In this document: positions 1 to 6,872 of the stretch, piece after piece
How positions within the stretch are numbered: position 1 is the stretch's first letter
Layout: every line of letters starts with the position of its first letter
The notes under the pieces: model-generated
Seen by the model: only the letters and a program-made list of their open reading frames with translations
The model's database searches: none
What the model was told of the DNA's origin: nothing
Made by a program: the position numbers and the translations under genes
Assembly: GCF_016464625.1 (NCBI RefSeq)
Contig: NZ_JAEAGO010000002.1
Coordinates: forward strand, 1-64,000
From: Penaeicola halotolerans
Lineage (GTDB): Bacteria > Bacteroidota > Bacteroidia > Cytophagales > Cyclobacteriaceae
Length of the DNA stretch: 64,000 bases
Direction: 5' to 3'

Positions 1-618
1 ATGTCTTCAAAGGTATTGTCTCCATTATTGCGATAAACCCGACTGATTCGTCCACTTGCAGCTTGACCTGTTAATAAAATATCCAAATCACCATCACCAT
101 CATAATCTCCCCAGGCTACTGAACTAAAACCTACCCCTTCTAAACCTGCGTTAATGTCTTCAAAGGTATTGTCTCCATTATTGCGATAAACCCGACTGAT
201 TCGTCCACTTGCAGCTTGACCTGTTAATAATATGTCCAAATCGCCATCTCCATCATAGTCACCCCAAGCTACTGAACTAAAAGATACCCCTTCTAAACCT
301 GCGCTGATAGCTGTAAAATTATCTCCTCCATCATTGCGATAAACCTGACTGATTCGACTACTTGCACTAAAACCAGTCAACAAAATATCGAGATCACCAT
401 CTCCATCATAATCTCCCCAAGCTACTGAACTAAAAGATACCCCTGCTAAACCAGCGTTAATGTCTGTAAAAGTGTTGTCTCCATTATTGCGATAAACCTG
501 ACTGATTCCTTGACCACTTGCATTTCGACCTGTTAATAAGACATCCAAATCGCCATCCCCATCATAGTCTCCCCAAGCTACTGAACCTTCAGCAACTCCT
601 TCTAAAACTGCGTTGATA
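1..618 (-). repeat. In-frame tandem 153/156-bp repeats coding FG-GAP blades
   Basis: Repeat boundaries fall at about 1, 154, 307, 460 and 616, giving spacings of 153, 153, 153 and 156 bp. The copies at 1 and 154 are identical for roughly the first 75 bases and differ mostly at third codon positions afterwards, whereas the copies nearest the gene start are more diverged. All lengths are multiples of three, so the repeats are coding, and the similarity at DNA level points to recent duplication or gene conversion within the gene. Confidence 0.9.
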
Positions 619-716
619 GCTTCAAAGGCTGGTAAAGCCTGTGCCATGACTTGCTGTACTGATATAGTCATCAAGCTACTAAAGATCAGGATGATTGTTA
701 GTAAAAATCTCTGCAT
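1..716 (-). CDS. FG-GAP/VCBS repeat secreted protein (3' end beyond left edge)
   Basis: The frame is open from an ATG at 716 to the left edge (238 codons visible). It begins with a signal peptide (MQRFLLTIILIFSSLM, cleavage probably after VMAQ) and then runs into repeats of about 51 residues. Each repeat carries the acidic signature DYDGDGDLD, the calcium-binding loop of FG-GAP/VCBS beta-propeller blades, followed by LLTG, ISQVYRN and NGDNTF. Proteins of this type are exported, often cell-surface adhesins or carbohydrate-associated proteins; in Bacteroidota many are type IX secretion cargo, but the C-terminus is outside the window so the sorting signal cannot be checked. Function beyond a calcium-binding propeller is not inferable. 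A possible small membrane protein lies 10 bp upstream on the same strand. Confidence 0.85.
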   Translation of the reverse strand, partial: MQRFLLTIILIFSSLMTISVQQVMAQALPAFEAINAVLEGVAEGSVAWGDYDGDGDLDVLLTGRNASGQGISQVYRNNGDNTFTDINAGLAGVSFSSVAWGDYDGDGDLDILLTGFSASSRISQVYRNDGGDNFTAISAGLEGVSFSSVAWGDYDGDGDLDILLTGQAASGRISRVYRNNGDNTFEDINAGLEGVGFSSVAWGDYDGDGDLDILLTGQAASGRISRVYRNNGDNTFED

Positions 717-726
717 GTAAATTCGA

Positions 727-873
727 TTAGTGGTTAAGCTTTATTTGTTCAATGTCCTGTTCTATCTCTTGCTGCTTGAGCTGATAGTACCTGATGATCA
801 TGATTCCTATGAGTAGTAGTATCACGATGCAAAAAGCTAGCTTCAGTTCTCGAGCGGAAATAATATGATTCAT
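727..873 (-). CDS. Possible 48-residue membrane protein
   Basis: An ATG at 873 opens a 48-codon frame ending in TAA at 727, 10 bp before the FG-GAP gene on the same strand. The translation has one strong hydrophobic helix (AFCIVILLLIGIMI, about residues 13-27) followed by a polar, glutamine/glutamate-rich tail (QLKQQEIEQDIEQIK) that could form a short coiled coil. This is the layout of a single-pass small protein with a cytosolic or periplasmic coiled tail. The neighbour relation suggests co-transcription with the FG-GAP gene. No family recognised and no Shine-Dalgarno is visible, so it may be a chance ORF. Confidence 0.4.
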   Translation of the reverse strand: MNHIISARELKLAFCIVILLLIGIMIIRYYQLKQQEIEQDIEQIKLNH

Positions 874-895
874 GTACACAAGGTAGGCTGGGGAC

Positions 896-920
896 AAAAA
901 AAAACGGGCGAAATGCCCGT
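896..920 (-). terminator. Rho-independent terminator of the TPR/HTH regulator
   Basis: A perfect 6-bp stem (904-909 with 915-920, ACGGGC/GCCCGT, 5-nt loop) is followed, on the minus strand, by a run of nine T (complement of 896-904). It lies about 30 bp past the stop of the regulator at 953. Confidence 0.85.
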
Positions 921-952
921 TACAAGTGCGTTACAAATGCAGAAACCTGCCT

Positions 953-2644
953 TTATTGACCAGAAAAGAGGGTTTCAAAAAATAATGCAGGAGGGAAGTC
1001 TTTTTGCAAATCGAGCTTTTTACGGATCCTGTACCAAGTCACACGCAGGGAAGCAGGGGATACGCCTAAGGCATTGGCGATCTCTAATGAGGATAATTCT
1101 AGTTTGGTTAGCAGTAAAAATCTAACATCTGCTGGTGAAAGATTGGGGTAGCTATCCAGCAGTTTTTCCAGTAGCTGTGGAAAGGCTTTTTGAAACTGTG
1201 CCCTAAAAGCATCCCAATCAGTCTCTGTGAGGATCGTGGTAGCGCGAAGTGCCTCTATGGTCTTTTCCTTTTCACCTATATCTTCCGCATCTTCTAAAGA
1301 TTGTATGATCTTAGAATTATTGTTGATCTTACGTCTGTAGGTTTCAAGTAAGGTTTTGGCACTTTCTAGTTCTATATGGGCTTGGCTCAACTCAGCCTTT
1401 TTAAGTTTCCGCTCTGCTTTGATGCGTTGACTTTGTTGTTGGTAAATGATCAACAAACCTATCAAGATAATTCCTAGGACAATCAAGCTAGTATTTCTGA
1501 CCAACCTGTTTCTTTTCGCCTTTTCATTCAGCTCTTGGATGGCCTTTTCATTTTGGCTGGCTATCACCTCTTGGTTGGCCCTCATGAGTTGCAAAGCACT
1601 GAATTTTTCATTGACACTTTTCTGCCAGATGAGTGCTGAGTCTAGGTAAAGAATTGCCTTCTGGGGCTGATTCATTTTAGCTTGCCATTTACTGGCTATT
1701 GGGTAGTACCTTGCCAAGCGATCGAGTTGTTGTGTTTGGTAGATATACCTCTTTGCTTTTTTAAGATAATCGCCAGCCAGTGTTAGTTTACCTTCTGATA
1801 AGTAGATATCCGCCAGCGGGATATAGGCTCCAGCTGCAAGTCCAAGTTCTCCATATTGCTCTGCTATCTCAATGTCTTTTAGCAACAATGGAATCGCTCG
1901 GGCAAAATCCTTTCGCAAATAAGCATTATATCCCAAATTTCCTGATGCTATTCCTACCCACTGTGGGGAAGTAGAATCTGCATGAGCTAAAAGCTTCTCA
2001 AAGACTACATCTGAACTGTCTAATTGATTTAACTCCCTGTGAGAAAGGCCAAGGTCATTTAAGGCATGTCTAAAGGCAAAAGTATATAAATCAGTAAATG
2101 GCATATCGATGACCCTTTTAAAGTAGCTGATAGCTCTTTGATAATCACCAAAAAAGAAGAAGTCATTGCCAATTTCCTGCAGAAAGATGGGTTTGTCCGG
2201 AAATTCCTCCAATTCTAGATTACTCATGAGCTCATCTAAGAGCAAATGCCACCGGATAGATTTTTCAAATTCCTGTTGCTCCCAATAGGTTTCTGCGATC
2301 GCATTGGCCGCGCGACAGGCGATGTATAGTTGACCTTCTCGCTCGCTTTTCTCTTGTATAGCTATCAGTTTGTCTACTGGACTAAGCTTTCTTGAGACAT
2401 AGTAAGAGGCTTCTAATAAATCTGCCTCCAACATCAAATCTGGATCATTCGCCAAAGCCGCCAACTGACGCATCCCCGATAAAGTATCTTGAATAGATAT
2501 ATCTGCATACTTCGCTTGATAATACAGCGAGGATAATATGCCTACTTGATCTTTGTACGGCTTACCCAGTAGCTGTGCATATTGCGCCTCAATACGCAGT
2601 GATAGTATAAAGAAGAAACCAATAAAGGCTATCGCAAATCTCAT
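953..2644 (-). CDS. TPR-transmembrane-HTH (LuxR-like) signalling regulator
   Basis: A 563-residue protein of a regulator class typical of Bacteroidota. Residues 1-20 are a signal peptide; about 60-370 are TPR-like helical pairs (for example FFGDYQRAISYFKRV, LRKDFARAIPLLLKD); about 384-401 is one transmembrane helix (TSLIVLGIILIGLLIIY); 402-470 is a charged coiled coil; 502-548 is a helix-turn-helix with LSPADVRFLLL and the recognition segment LEIANALGVSPASLRVTWYR. The periplasmic TPR domain probably senses a ligand or partner and passes the state to the cytosolic DNA-binding domain; the target is unknown. The HTH resembles LuxR/GerE but lacks a receiver domain. Transcribed alone: a -7 box lies 26 bp upstream and a terminator just downstream. 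Confidence 0.8.
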   Translation of the reverse strand: MRFAIAFIGFFFILSLRIEAQYAQLLGKPYKDQVGILSSLYYQAKYADISIQDTLSGMRQLAALANDPDLMLEADLLEASYYVSRKLSPVDKLIAIQEKSEREGQLYIACRAANAIAETYWEQQEFEKSIRWHLLLDELMSNLELEEFPDKPIFLQEIGNDFFFFGDYQRAISYFKRVIDMPFTDLYTFAFRHALNDLGLSHRELNQLDSSDVVFEKLLAHADSTSPQWVGIASGNLGYNAYLRKDFARAIPLLLKDIEIAEQYGELGLAAGAYIPLADIYLSEGKLTLAGDYLKKAKRYIYQTQQLDRLARYYPIASKWQAKMNQPQKAILYLDSALIWQKSVNEKFSALQLMRANQEVIASQNEKAIQELNEKAKRNRLVRNTSLIVLGIILIGLLIIYQQQSQRIKAERKLKKAELSQAHIELESAKTLLETYRRKINNNSKIIQSLEDAEDIGEKEKTIEALRATTILTETDWDAFRAQFQKAFPQLLEKLLDSYPNLSPADVRFLLLTKLELSSLEIANALGVSPASLRVTWYRIRKKLDLQKDFPPALFFETLFSGQ

Positions 2645-2669
2645 TCTAAAGCACTTATCCCTAAGCTTT

Positions 2670-2677
2670 CAAAGATA
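2670..2677 (-). promoter_or_regulatory. Bacteroidota -7 box for the TPR/HTH regulator
   Basis: The minus strand reads TATCTTTG, matching the TAnnTTTG -7 consensus of Bacteroidota sigma-70-type promoters, 25 bp upstream of the start at 2644. No convincing -33 TTTG is seen at the usual spacing. Confidence 0.5.
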
Positions 2678-2797
2678 GTAGAAAAAACAAATTCCACTAT
2701 TCATATTAAATAAAGACTATCTGTCATGGGTCTAATATTAAAATACTATAATTAAACAGACCATGGCTTAAATCACCCTCGGCACCAATTTCCCACA

Positions 2798-2823
2798 TAG
2801 AGACGCGATAAATCGCGTCTCTA
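2798..2823. repeat. Perfect palindrome, likely dispersed REP/MITE-type element
   Basis: Arms TAGAGACGCGAT (2798-2809) and ATCGCGTCTCTA (2812-2823) are perfectly complementary around a 2-nt AA loop. There is no T-run on either side, so it is not a simple terminator. From memory, very similar GAGACGCGA...TCGCGTCTC palindromes are dispersed in cyanobacterial and some other genomes; only one copy occurs in this window. Confidence 0.7.
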
Positions 2824-2975
2824 CTTGTTATGATTTCGGATAGTTTTCTATGCCTAAGTGTATTTGGGCAATGTATTCCTCATCATGATTAAATAGGGTA
2901 AGGCTTATTTATGGCTTTGGTGACGGTTTGCATAGGGGTTAAGTCCCCTTTATATGCAGGTATTCTCCATTTATA

Positions 2976-3030
2976 CATGGTGTTCTATTGGTGTTGAATT
3001 GGTGCTGAATTGGTGTTCTATTGGAGTTCC
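2976..3030 (+). repeat. Five-copy 11-bp tandem repeat upstream of the 250-residue gene
   Basis: Consecutive 11-mers CATGGTGTTCT, ATTGGTGTTGA, ATTGGTGCTGA, ATTGGTGTTCT and ATTGGAGTTCC share the core TTGGTGTT. The 11-bp period is close to one helical turn and the block ends 87 bp before the ATG at 3118, so it could be a multimeric protein-binding site. Confidence 0.75.
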
Positions 3031-3117
3031 ACTTTCTAAAATCTAAAATAATTACAATTTTTCTTGACATATTTTTAATTAGTTATTATTTTAGAATTTC
3101 ACCAAATATTTACAACT

Positions 3118-3870
3118 ATGGCGAGACAAGAAGGCTCAAATAAACTTAGAGGTAGAATAGGTGATATTACCTATTACAAAACTAAAACTGGTTATTTTGC
3201 CAAAAGATATACCTCACCAGTCAAAGCCCTTCAGCAAACAGCTGGATGGCATCGTAGTATTAAAACATTTGCTAATAGCTCCAATATTTCAAAAAACATC
3301 CGCGATTTGGTAAGTCCACTCACTCATGAGTATGAACACAGATATGTGTATCAAAAACTCAATGGTTTGATGCAGCGGATCACCAAAACTGACAAGATAA
3401 ACGAAACTAAATACAAAAAAGTTACGTTCGGAGAACTTGGTTTATTGAAAGGTTTTGAATTTAGTAAAGAACCTAAGCTTAGGAACTACCTGCATAGCTT
3501 TCCTCGAATCAGTCAAGAGGGTATGCTACTCGAACTCAATCACGAGGTAATCTTCTCTAAAATCCCTCCATCTGTGACGCATTTCAAGATGCAGTATCAT
3601 GTGATCATGTTTAATGAAACTTGGGAATTTAATGGCTTGCTGTGTCTCCATGAGAGTGATTACCTTCCTGTACCAAAGGCTCACCATGTAGGAGATCAGG
3701 TGTCTGTTTCGATGTCTGTAGAAGATATCTTGAAAGGAGTAGAAGGACCTGTCGTAGGCATTTTGATGTGTACGATGGAGTTCTTTGATGTGATCAATGG
3801 AGAGCCTAATAAGCTCTACACGGGTAGTGGCGCTGGGTTTGTGAGTGCTTGGCGACTGATCAAGTATTGA
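3118..3870 (+). CDS. Conserved hypothetical protein of a Bacteroidota-type family (250 aa)
   Basis: No function recognised. The N-terminus MARQEGSNKLRGRIGDITYY followed by KTKTGYFAKR resembles a family I recall from many Bacteroidota genomes, in which a basic start with the pattern KxxGxIGdITfYKxxxGyxxR is the conserved part. There is no signal peptide or membrane segment. The middle (about 20-110) is basic and mostly polar; the C-terminal half (about 130-250) looks beta-rich (LLELNHEVIFSKIP, HFKMQYHVIMF, VVGILMCTMEFFDVING). It stands alone, with a clear terminator behind it and repeats in front. Nothing around it identifies a phage or mobile element. Confidence 0.7.
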   Translation: MARQEGSNKLRGRIGDITYYKTKTGYFAKRYTSPVKALQQTAGWHRSIKTFANSSNISKNIRDLVSPLTHEYEHRYVYQKLNGLMQRITKTDKINETKYKKVTFGELGLLKGFEFSKEPKLRNYLHSFPRISQEGMLLELNHEVIFSKIPPSVTHFKMQYHVIMFNETWEFNGLLCLHESDYLPVPKAHHVGDQVSVSMSVEDILKGVEGPVVGILMCTMEFFDVINGEPNKLYTGSGAGFVSAWRLIKY

Positions 3871-3897
3871 CGCTTTATTTATGGCTATTTTATTGGG

Positions 3898-3924
3898 AGC
3901 CCGTGCATTTGCGCGGGCTTTTTA
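3898..3924 (+). terminator. Rho-independent terminator
   Basis: AGCCCGTGC (3898-3906), ATTT loop, GCGCGGGCT (3911-3919) with one wobble pair, followed by T residues. Ends the rightward transcript of the 250-residue gene. Confidence 0.85.
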
Positions 3925-3929
3925 TATAC

Positions 3930-3963
3930 AAAACAAAAGCCCTGCTTTTATAAACAGGGCTTT
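3930..3963 (-). terminator. Rho-independent terminator of the secreted-paralogue operon
   Basis: AAAGCCCTG (3936-3944) pairs with CAGGGCTTT (3955-3963). On the minus strand the hairpin is followed by TTTTGTTTTG. It lies 24 bp after the stop of the gene at 3987. Confidence 0.85.
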
Positions 3964-3986
3964 GAAATGAAATATGTTTACAATTA

Positions 3987-4883
3987 TTATTGAGCTCTAT
4001 TCTTCAGATAAGCTTGAGCAAACTCATGATCGGTATCAATGAAGATATAATTATAGATCACTTTGCTGTCTCTGTGCATCAGGGTAATAAAGCCATCAGC
4101 CTCCAGATTGACCACTTCAAATACCTGCTGTTTTGTCTTTGGCACCCCACTAGTTTTGATCATCACCTTACCATCTTCTACATAAAAACCGTTCAAGGTG
4201 AGTTTCTCTAGAGGTTTCTTGGACTCATAAAAAGGATTAAAAGTATTAGGACTCCAAGCATTCCTATTAAGCTTATTGATCATAAAGGGCAGAAACTCCT
4301 TACCAGCAGTCATCGCTTGCACTTCATCTAAGCTGATCTTATCTGTAGAGAAAGCAGTCCCAGAAAGTGATGTCATCGTAGAGACGCCTGCTTGGTTTTT
4401 ACCTCCAGCTTGATTGCCTCTTGTAAAAGTATTACCTACAAAAACCACATTAGCTCCTAGCATAGCTGCCTCTGCTTTAAGTTTATCTGTAGCACGATTA
4501 TTCACTGTATTGATCGCACTCAGGGTTGTCACCCCTACTGCCTTAGAGAACACAGAGCCTTTGGACAAGAGGCCATCAACCTCATCTTGAATGTATGTCA
4601 GGTAAACATTATTCGCATCAGATAGCCCCTTGACTGGCTTCACAGGTACATCAAAAACCTCCTCTCTACCCGAAGCAAAGATGACCTTTTCTACCTGCAA
4701 CTTACTCATTGAATAGATCGCCTCTTCACCAGGATATCGGTATTTAATCTGTTTAGACCCTACTTCTATGATCTTTACAGGGGTCTTCTCTCCTTTGTAG
4801 ACAAGGTAGTCTACAGCATCTTGGGCCATAGCAGAGAATGCTACAGCAATGATTAGTAATGAGCTTATGAATATTTTTTGCAT
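3987..4883 (-). CDS. Secreted paralogue 3 of a three-gene family
   Basis: A 298-residue protein with a signal peptide (MQKIFISSLLIIAVAFSAMA|QD). It shares two modules with the next two genes upstream. Module A, about residues 26-80, is a small beta-rich domain (YKGEKTPVKIIEVGSKQIKY, SMSKLQVEKVIFASGREEVF). Module B, about 85-150, ends in NNRATDKLKAEAAMLGANVV; this N..A...L+.EA..LGA.VV pattern is reminiscent of the DUF4156/RcsF/YbjQ-type fold, but that link is an inference. The C-terminal third (about 215-298) is a further beta domain with EVVNLEADGFITLMHRDSKV. Last gene of the operon, 80 bp after its neighbour. Function unknown. Confidence 0.75.
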   Translation of the reverse strand: MQKIFISSLLIIAVAFSAMAQDAVDYLVYKGEKTPVKIIEVGSKQIKYRYPGEEAIYSMSKLQVEKVIFASGREEVFDVPVKPVKGLSDANNVYLTYIQDEVDGLLSKGSVFSKAVGVTTLSAINTVNNRATDKLKAEAAMLGANVVFVGNTFTRGNQAGGKNQAGVSTMTSLSGTAFSTDKISLDEVQAMTAGKEFLPFMINKLNRNAWSPNTFNPFYESKKPLEKLTLNGFYVEDGKVMIKTSGVPKTKQQVFEVVNLEADGFITLMHRDSKVIYNYIFIDTDHEFAQAYLKNRAQ

Positions 4884-4963
4884 AGCATGAGGATTTGTAT
4901 AAGTATTCTTTAAAAACTAAAATTAAGTAAGTCTACGGAACTTTTTCATGTAAAGTTATAAAA

Positions 4964-5776
4964 TTACTTAGTAGTTAAAATTAACCTACTAGCCACTTTT
5001 CCATCATGGTTTAATAAAGTAACCATATTGTCTTTGATACTGACAACCTCCCAATTAATTATTTCATTGCCTGGATAGTTTACTTGCAAAAACACTTTGT
5101 TACCTACAGCCTCTACATTGTCTATATCTACAGCAACATCAAACGTTTCCTTATTATCAGTTGAGAACCAGAGTGATCTTCGAAATTTGCTTATAGAAGA
5201 TACGTAGAGCTTATTGGCAGTTATAAAGTCATTGACTGTCTCAAGACTTGGTCTTGGATTAAGCGCGTAAGCTACTGCACTATAGGTTTGGAGCTTATCT
5301 CCAAAATCATGTTTTAATTCTGATTCTTGAATAAGCAGCACATCTGCTCCATAAAACTCAGCCTCTAATTTTAGCTTACGCAAAGCCCTATTATTGACAT
5401 TGTTTACAGGACTAACCAGCAAGGTAGCTCTTGCTTTGCTGAATATTCTACCAACTTCAGTAAGCCCCGCTATATCTCGAGAATCCTTTGTAATGTACAT
5501 GCCAGAGGCATACCCCTCATCTTTAAAACCATCGAAACGGTTAGGAATACTCTCCTTTGACCCATTGGCATAAGTGATCTCTGATATGGCAAGTGTAGAT
5601 AAACTACGCAAAGCCTTTTGACCAACTAATTGGTACTTGATCTGTTTGTCATCTATTTCTACTACAGTACCCTCGATAGTGCTTCCATCTACTTTGGTAA
5701 TACGATCTGAAGTGCCTTGCGCTATAGCTAGATAACTCAATGAAACGGTCAATAATGATAAAATGTACTTTTTCAT
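4964..5776 (-). CDS. Secreted paralogue 2 of a three-gene family
   Basis: A 270-residue protein with a signal peptide (MKKYILSLLTVSLSYLAIAQ). Module A is at about 24-75 (KVDGSTIEGTVVEIDDKQIK, LAISEITYANGSKESIP). Module B is at about 85-155 with VNNVNNRALRKLKLEAEFYG and ADVLLIQ. The C-terminal part ends in WEVVSIKDNMVTLLNHDGKV, aligned to the corresponding stretch of paralogue 3. Middle gene, 49 bp from the upstream and 80 bp from the downstream paralogue, with no terminator between. I do not know the function; exported and probably periplasmic. Confidence 0.75.
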   Translation of the reverse strand: MKKYILSLLTVSLSYLAIAQGTSDRITKVDGSTIEGTVVEIDDKQIKYQLVGQKALRSLSTLAISEITYANGSKESIPNRFDGFKDEGYASGMYITKDSRDIAGLTEVGRIFSKARATLLVSPVNNVNNRALRKLKLEAEFYGADVLLIQESELKHDFGDKLQTYSAVAYALNPRPSLETVNDFITANKLYVSSISKFRRSLWFSTDNKETFDVAVDIDNVEAVGNKVFLQVNYPGNEIINWEVVSIKDNMVTLLNHDGKVASRLILTTK

Positions 5777-5825
5777 AAAAATTGATTTAGATGGTAATTA
5801 TTATATTAAATGGTTAATGAAATTC

Positions 5826-6707
5826 TTATTGCTGATTATTTAATGACATACTTCTTTTTCTATCCAACTGTGGATGATTTTCTATTTTGATCAATTCATA
5901 ATTAACTAGAAAACCATCCTTCCGCTTCGCAAGCACTATTTTCCCCTCACTAGCAAATATGACATGACTACGATTAGCCTCTAAAACATGTAACTCTACA
6001 TCTAAAAATACAGCTTCCCCTTCCGTGAAGAGGTTATTTACGCTGGCTGGAAATAAGCCATTAGAGGAATGATCAATTATTCTTGGACTATCCGCAAGCC
6101 AGCCATACCTAATTTCCTTTGATAGCCCATATAAATTAGTTTCAAGCCATCCTTGCAATGATTTTTTATCAATAGATTGGAGACTAAAAGCATGGATACT
6201 TGGAGATGCAGAGAGATAGTTACGTGAACCCATTAAATACTCGGGAGATATATAAACAATTTCAGCCCCAAGCATAGCTGCTTCTAATCTAATACGATCC
6301 ATTATAGAATGGTCATAGTCAGGATCATCGTTATAACCAGAATAGTTATAGACAAAATCTGGGGATACTATTCCCATATCTACAAGACCAACTACATCCT
6401 CTTTATGATATGAGATATAGACATTCTTAAAATCTTCTAAACCATTTACTTCCTTGATAGGTGATTCAAAAATGAGCTTCCTACCACTGCTAAAGATGAT
6501 ACTATCAACGTAAAGTTTACTCTTAGAAAATACTGCATGTTCTTCAGGATACTTGTATTTTATGACCTCATCAGCTACCTCTGTTACTATAACTGCTTCT
6601 GAAGTACCTTCATAAAATAAGGTGTCCCAATTATCAAACCCTTGACCACTAGCCGATAAATAAAAGAAAGATACAACAAGGGGTATTATGAGAAAACTGA
6701 TTTTCAT
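5826..6707 (-). CDS. Secreted paralogue 1 of a three-gene family (most diverged)
   Basis: A 293-residue protein with a signal peptide (MKISFLIIPLVVSFFYLSAS|GQG). Module A (FYEGTSEAVIVTEVADEVIK, SKSKLYVDSIIFSSGRKLIF) is well kept. Module B retains MDRIRLEAAMLGAEIVYIS but has lost the NNRA start seen in the other two. The C-terminal segment (VIFASEGKIVLAKRKDGFLV) is also diverged. It is the first gene of the operon; no TAnnTTTG box was found in the AT-rich 165 bp upstream. Unrecognised function. Confidence 0.75.
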   Translation of the reverse strand: MKISFLIIPLVVSFFYLSASGQGFDNWDTLFYEGTSEAVIVTEVADEVIKYKYPEEHAVFSKSKLYVDSIIFSSGRKLIFESPIKEVNGLEDFKNVYISYHKEDVVGLVDMGIVSPDFVYNYSGYNDDPDYDHSIMDRIRLEAAMLGAEIVYISPEYLMGSRNYLSASPSIHAFSLQSIDKKSLQGWLETNLYGLSKEIRYGWLADSPRIIDHSSNGLFPASVNNLFTEGEAVFLDVELHVLEANRSHVIFASEGKIVLAKRKDGFLVNYELIKIENHPQLDRKRSMSLNNQQ

Positions 6708-6821
6708 TAAAGTAAATTTAAATAGTTTTTAAAACTGCTTTTACTTACGAAAATCGATCTATACGGTTACTAATATAATTAAAAATATATTTAATTTAAT
6801 AAATATTAACCTCAAAGACAT

Positions 6822-6852
6822 AAAAAAGGGCTACCAATGGCAGCCCTTTTTT
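6822..6852 (-). terminator. Terminator downstream of the Oar-like receptor
   Basis: AGGGCT and AGCCCT arms (about 6827-6832 and 6842-6847) with A-runs before and T-runs after, so it could act in both directions. It ends the receptor transcript and separates it from the paralogue operon. Confidence 0.8.
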
Positions 6853-6872
6853 ATTGATTATCAGCTTATTGC

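Larger units (their letters stand above)
2645..3117. other. 473-bp divergent intergenic region
   Basis: Separates the regulator and the 250-residue gene. It contains the -7 box for the regulator, a 12-bp-stem palindrome (2798-2823), an 11-bp tandem repeat (2976-3030) and a very AT-rich segment (3030-3117) directly before the rightward gene. No protein-coding frame of conviction was seen. Confidence 0.7.

Noticed and set aside
1-618. Regularly spaced repeats resembling a CRISPR array
   Set aside because: The units are contiguous, in-frame and encode FG-GAP blades; there are no unique spacers between short repeats and no cas genes in the window.
865-1125. 86-codon plus-strand frame overlapping the regulator gene end
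   Set aside because: It runs antisense through the terminator and the HTH coding region and has no protein-like pattern; a shadow frame.
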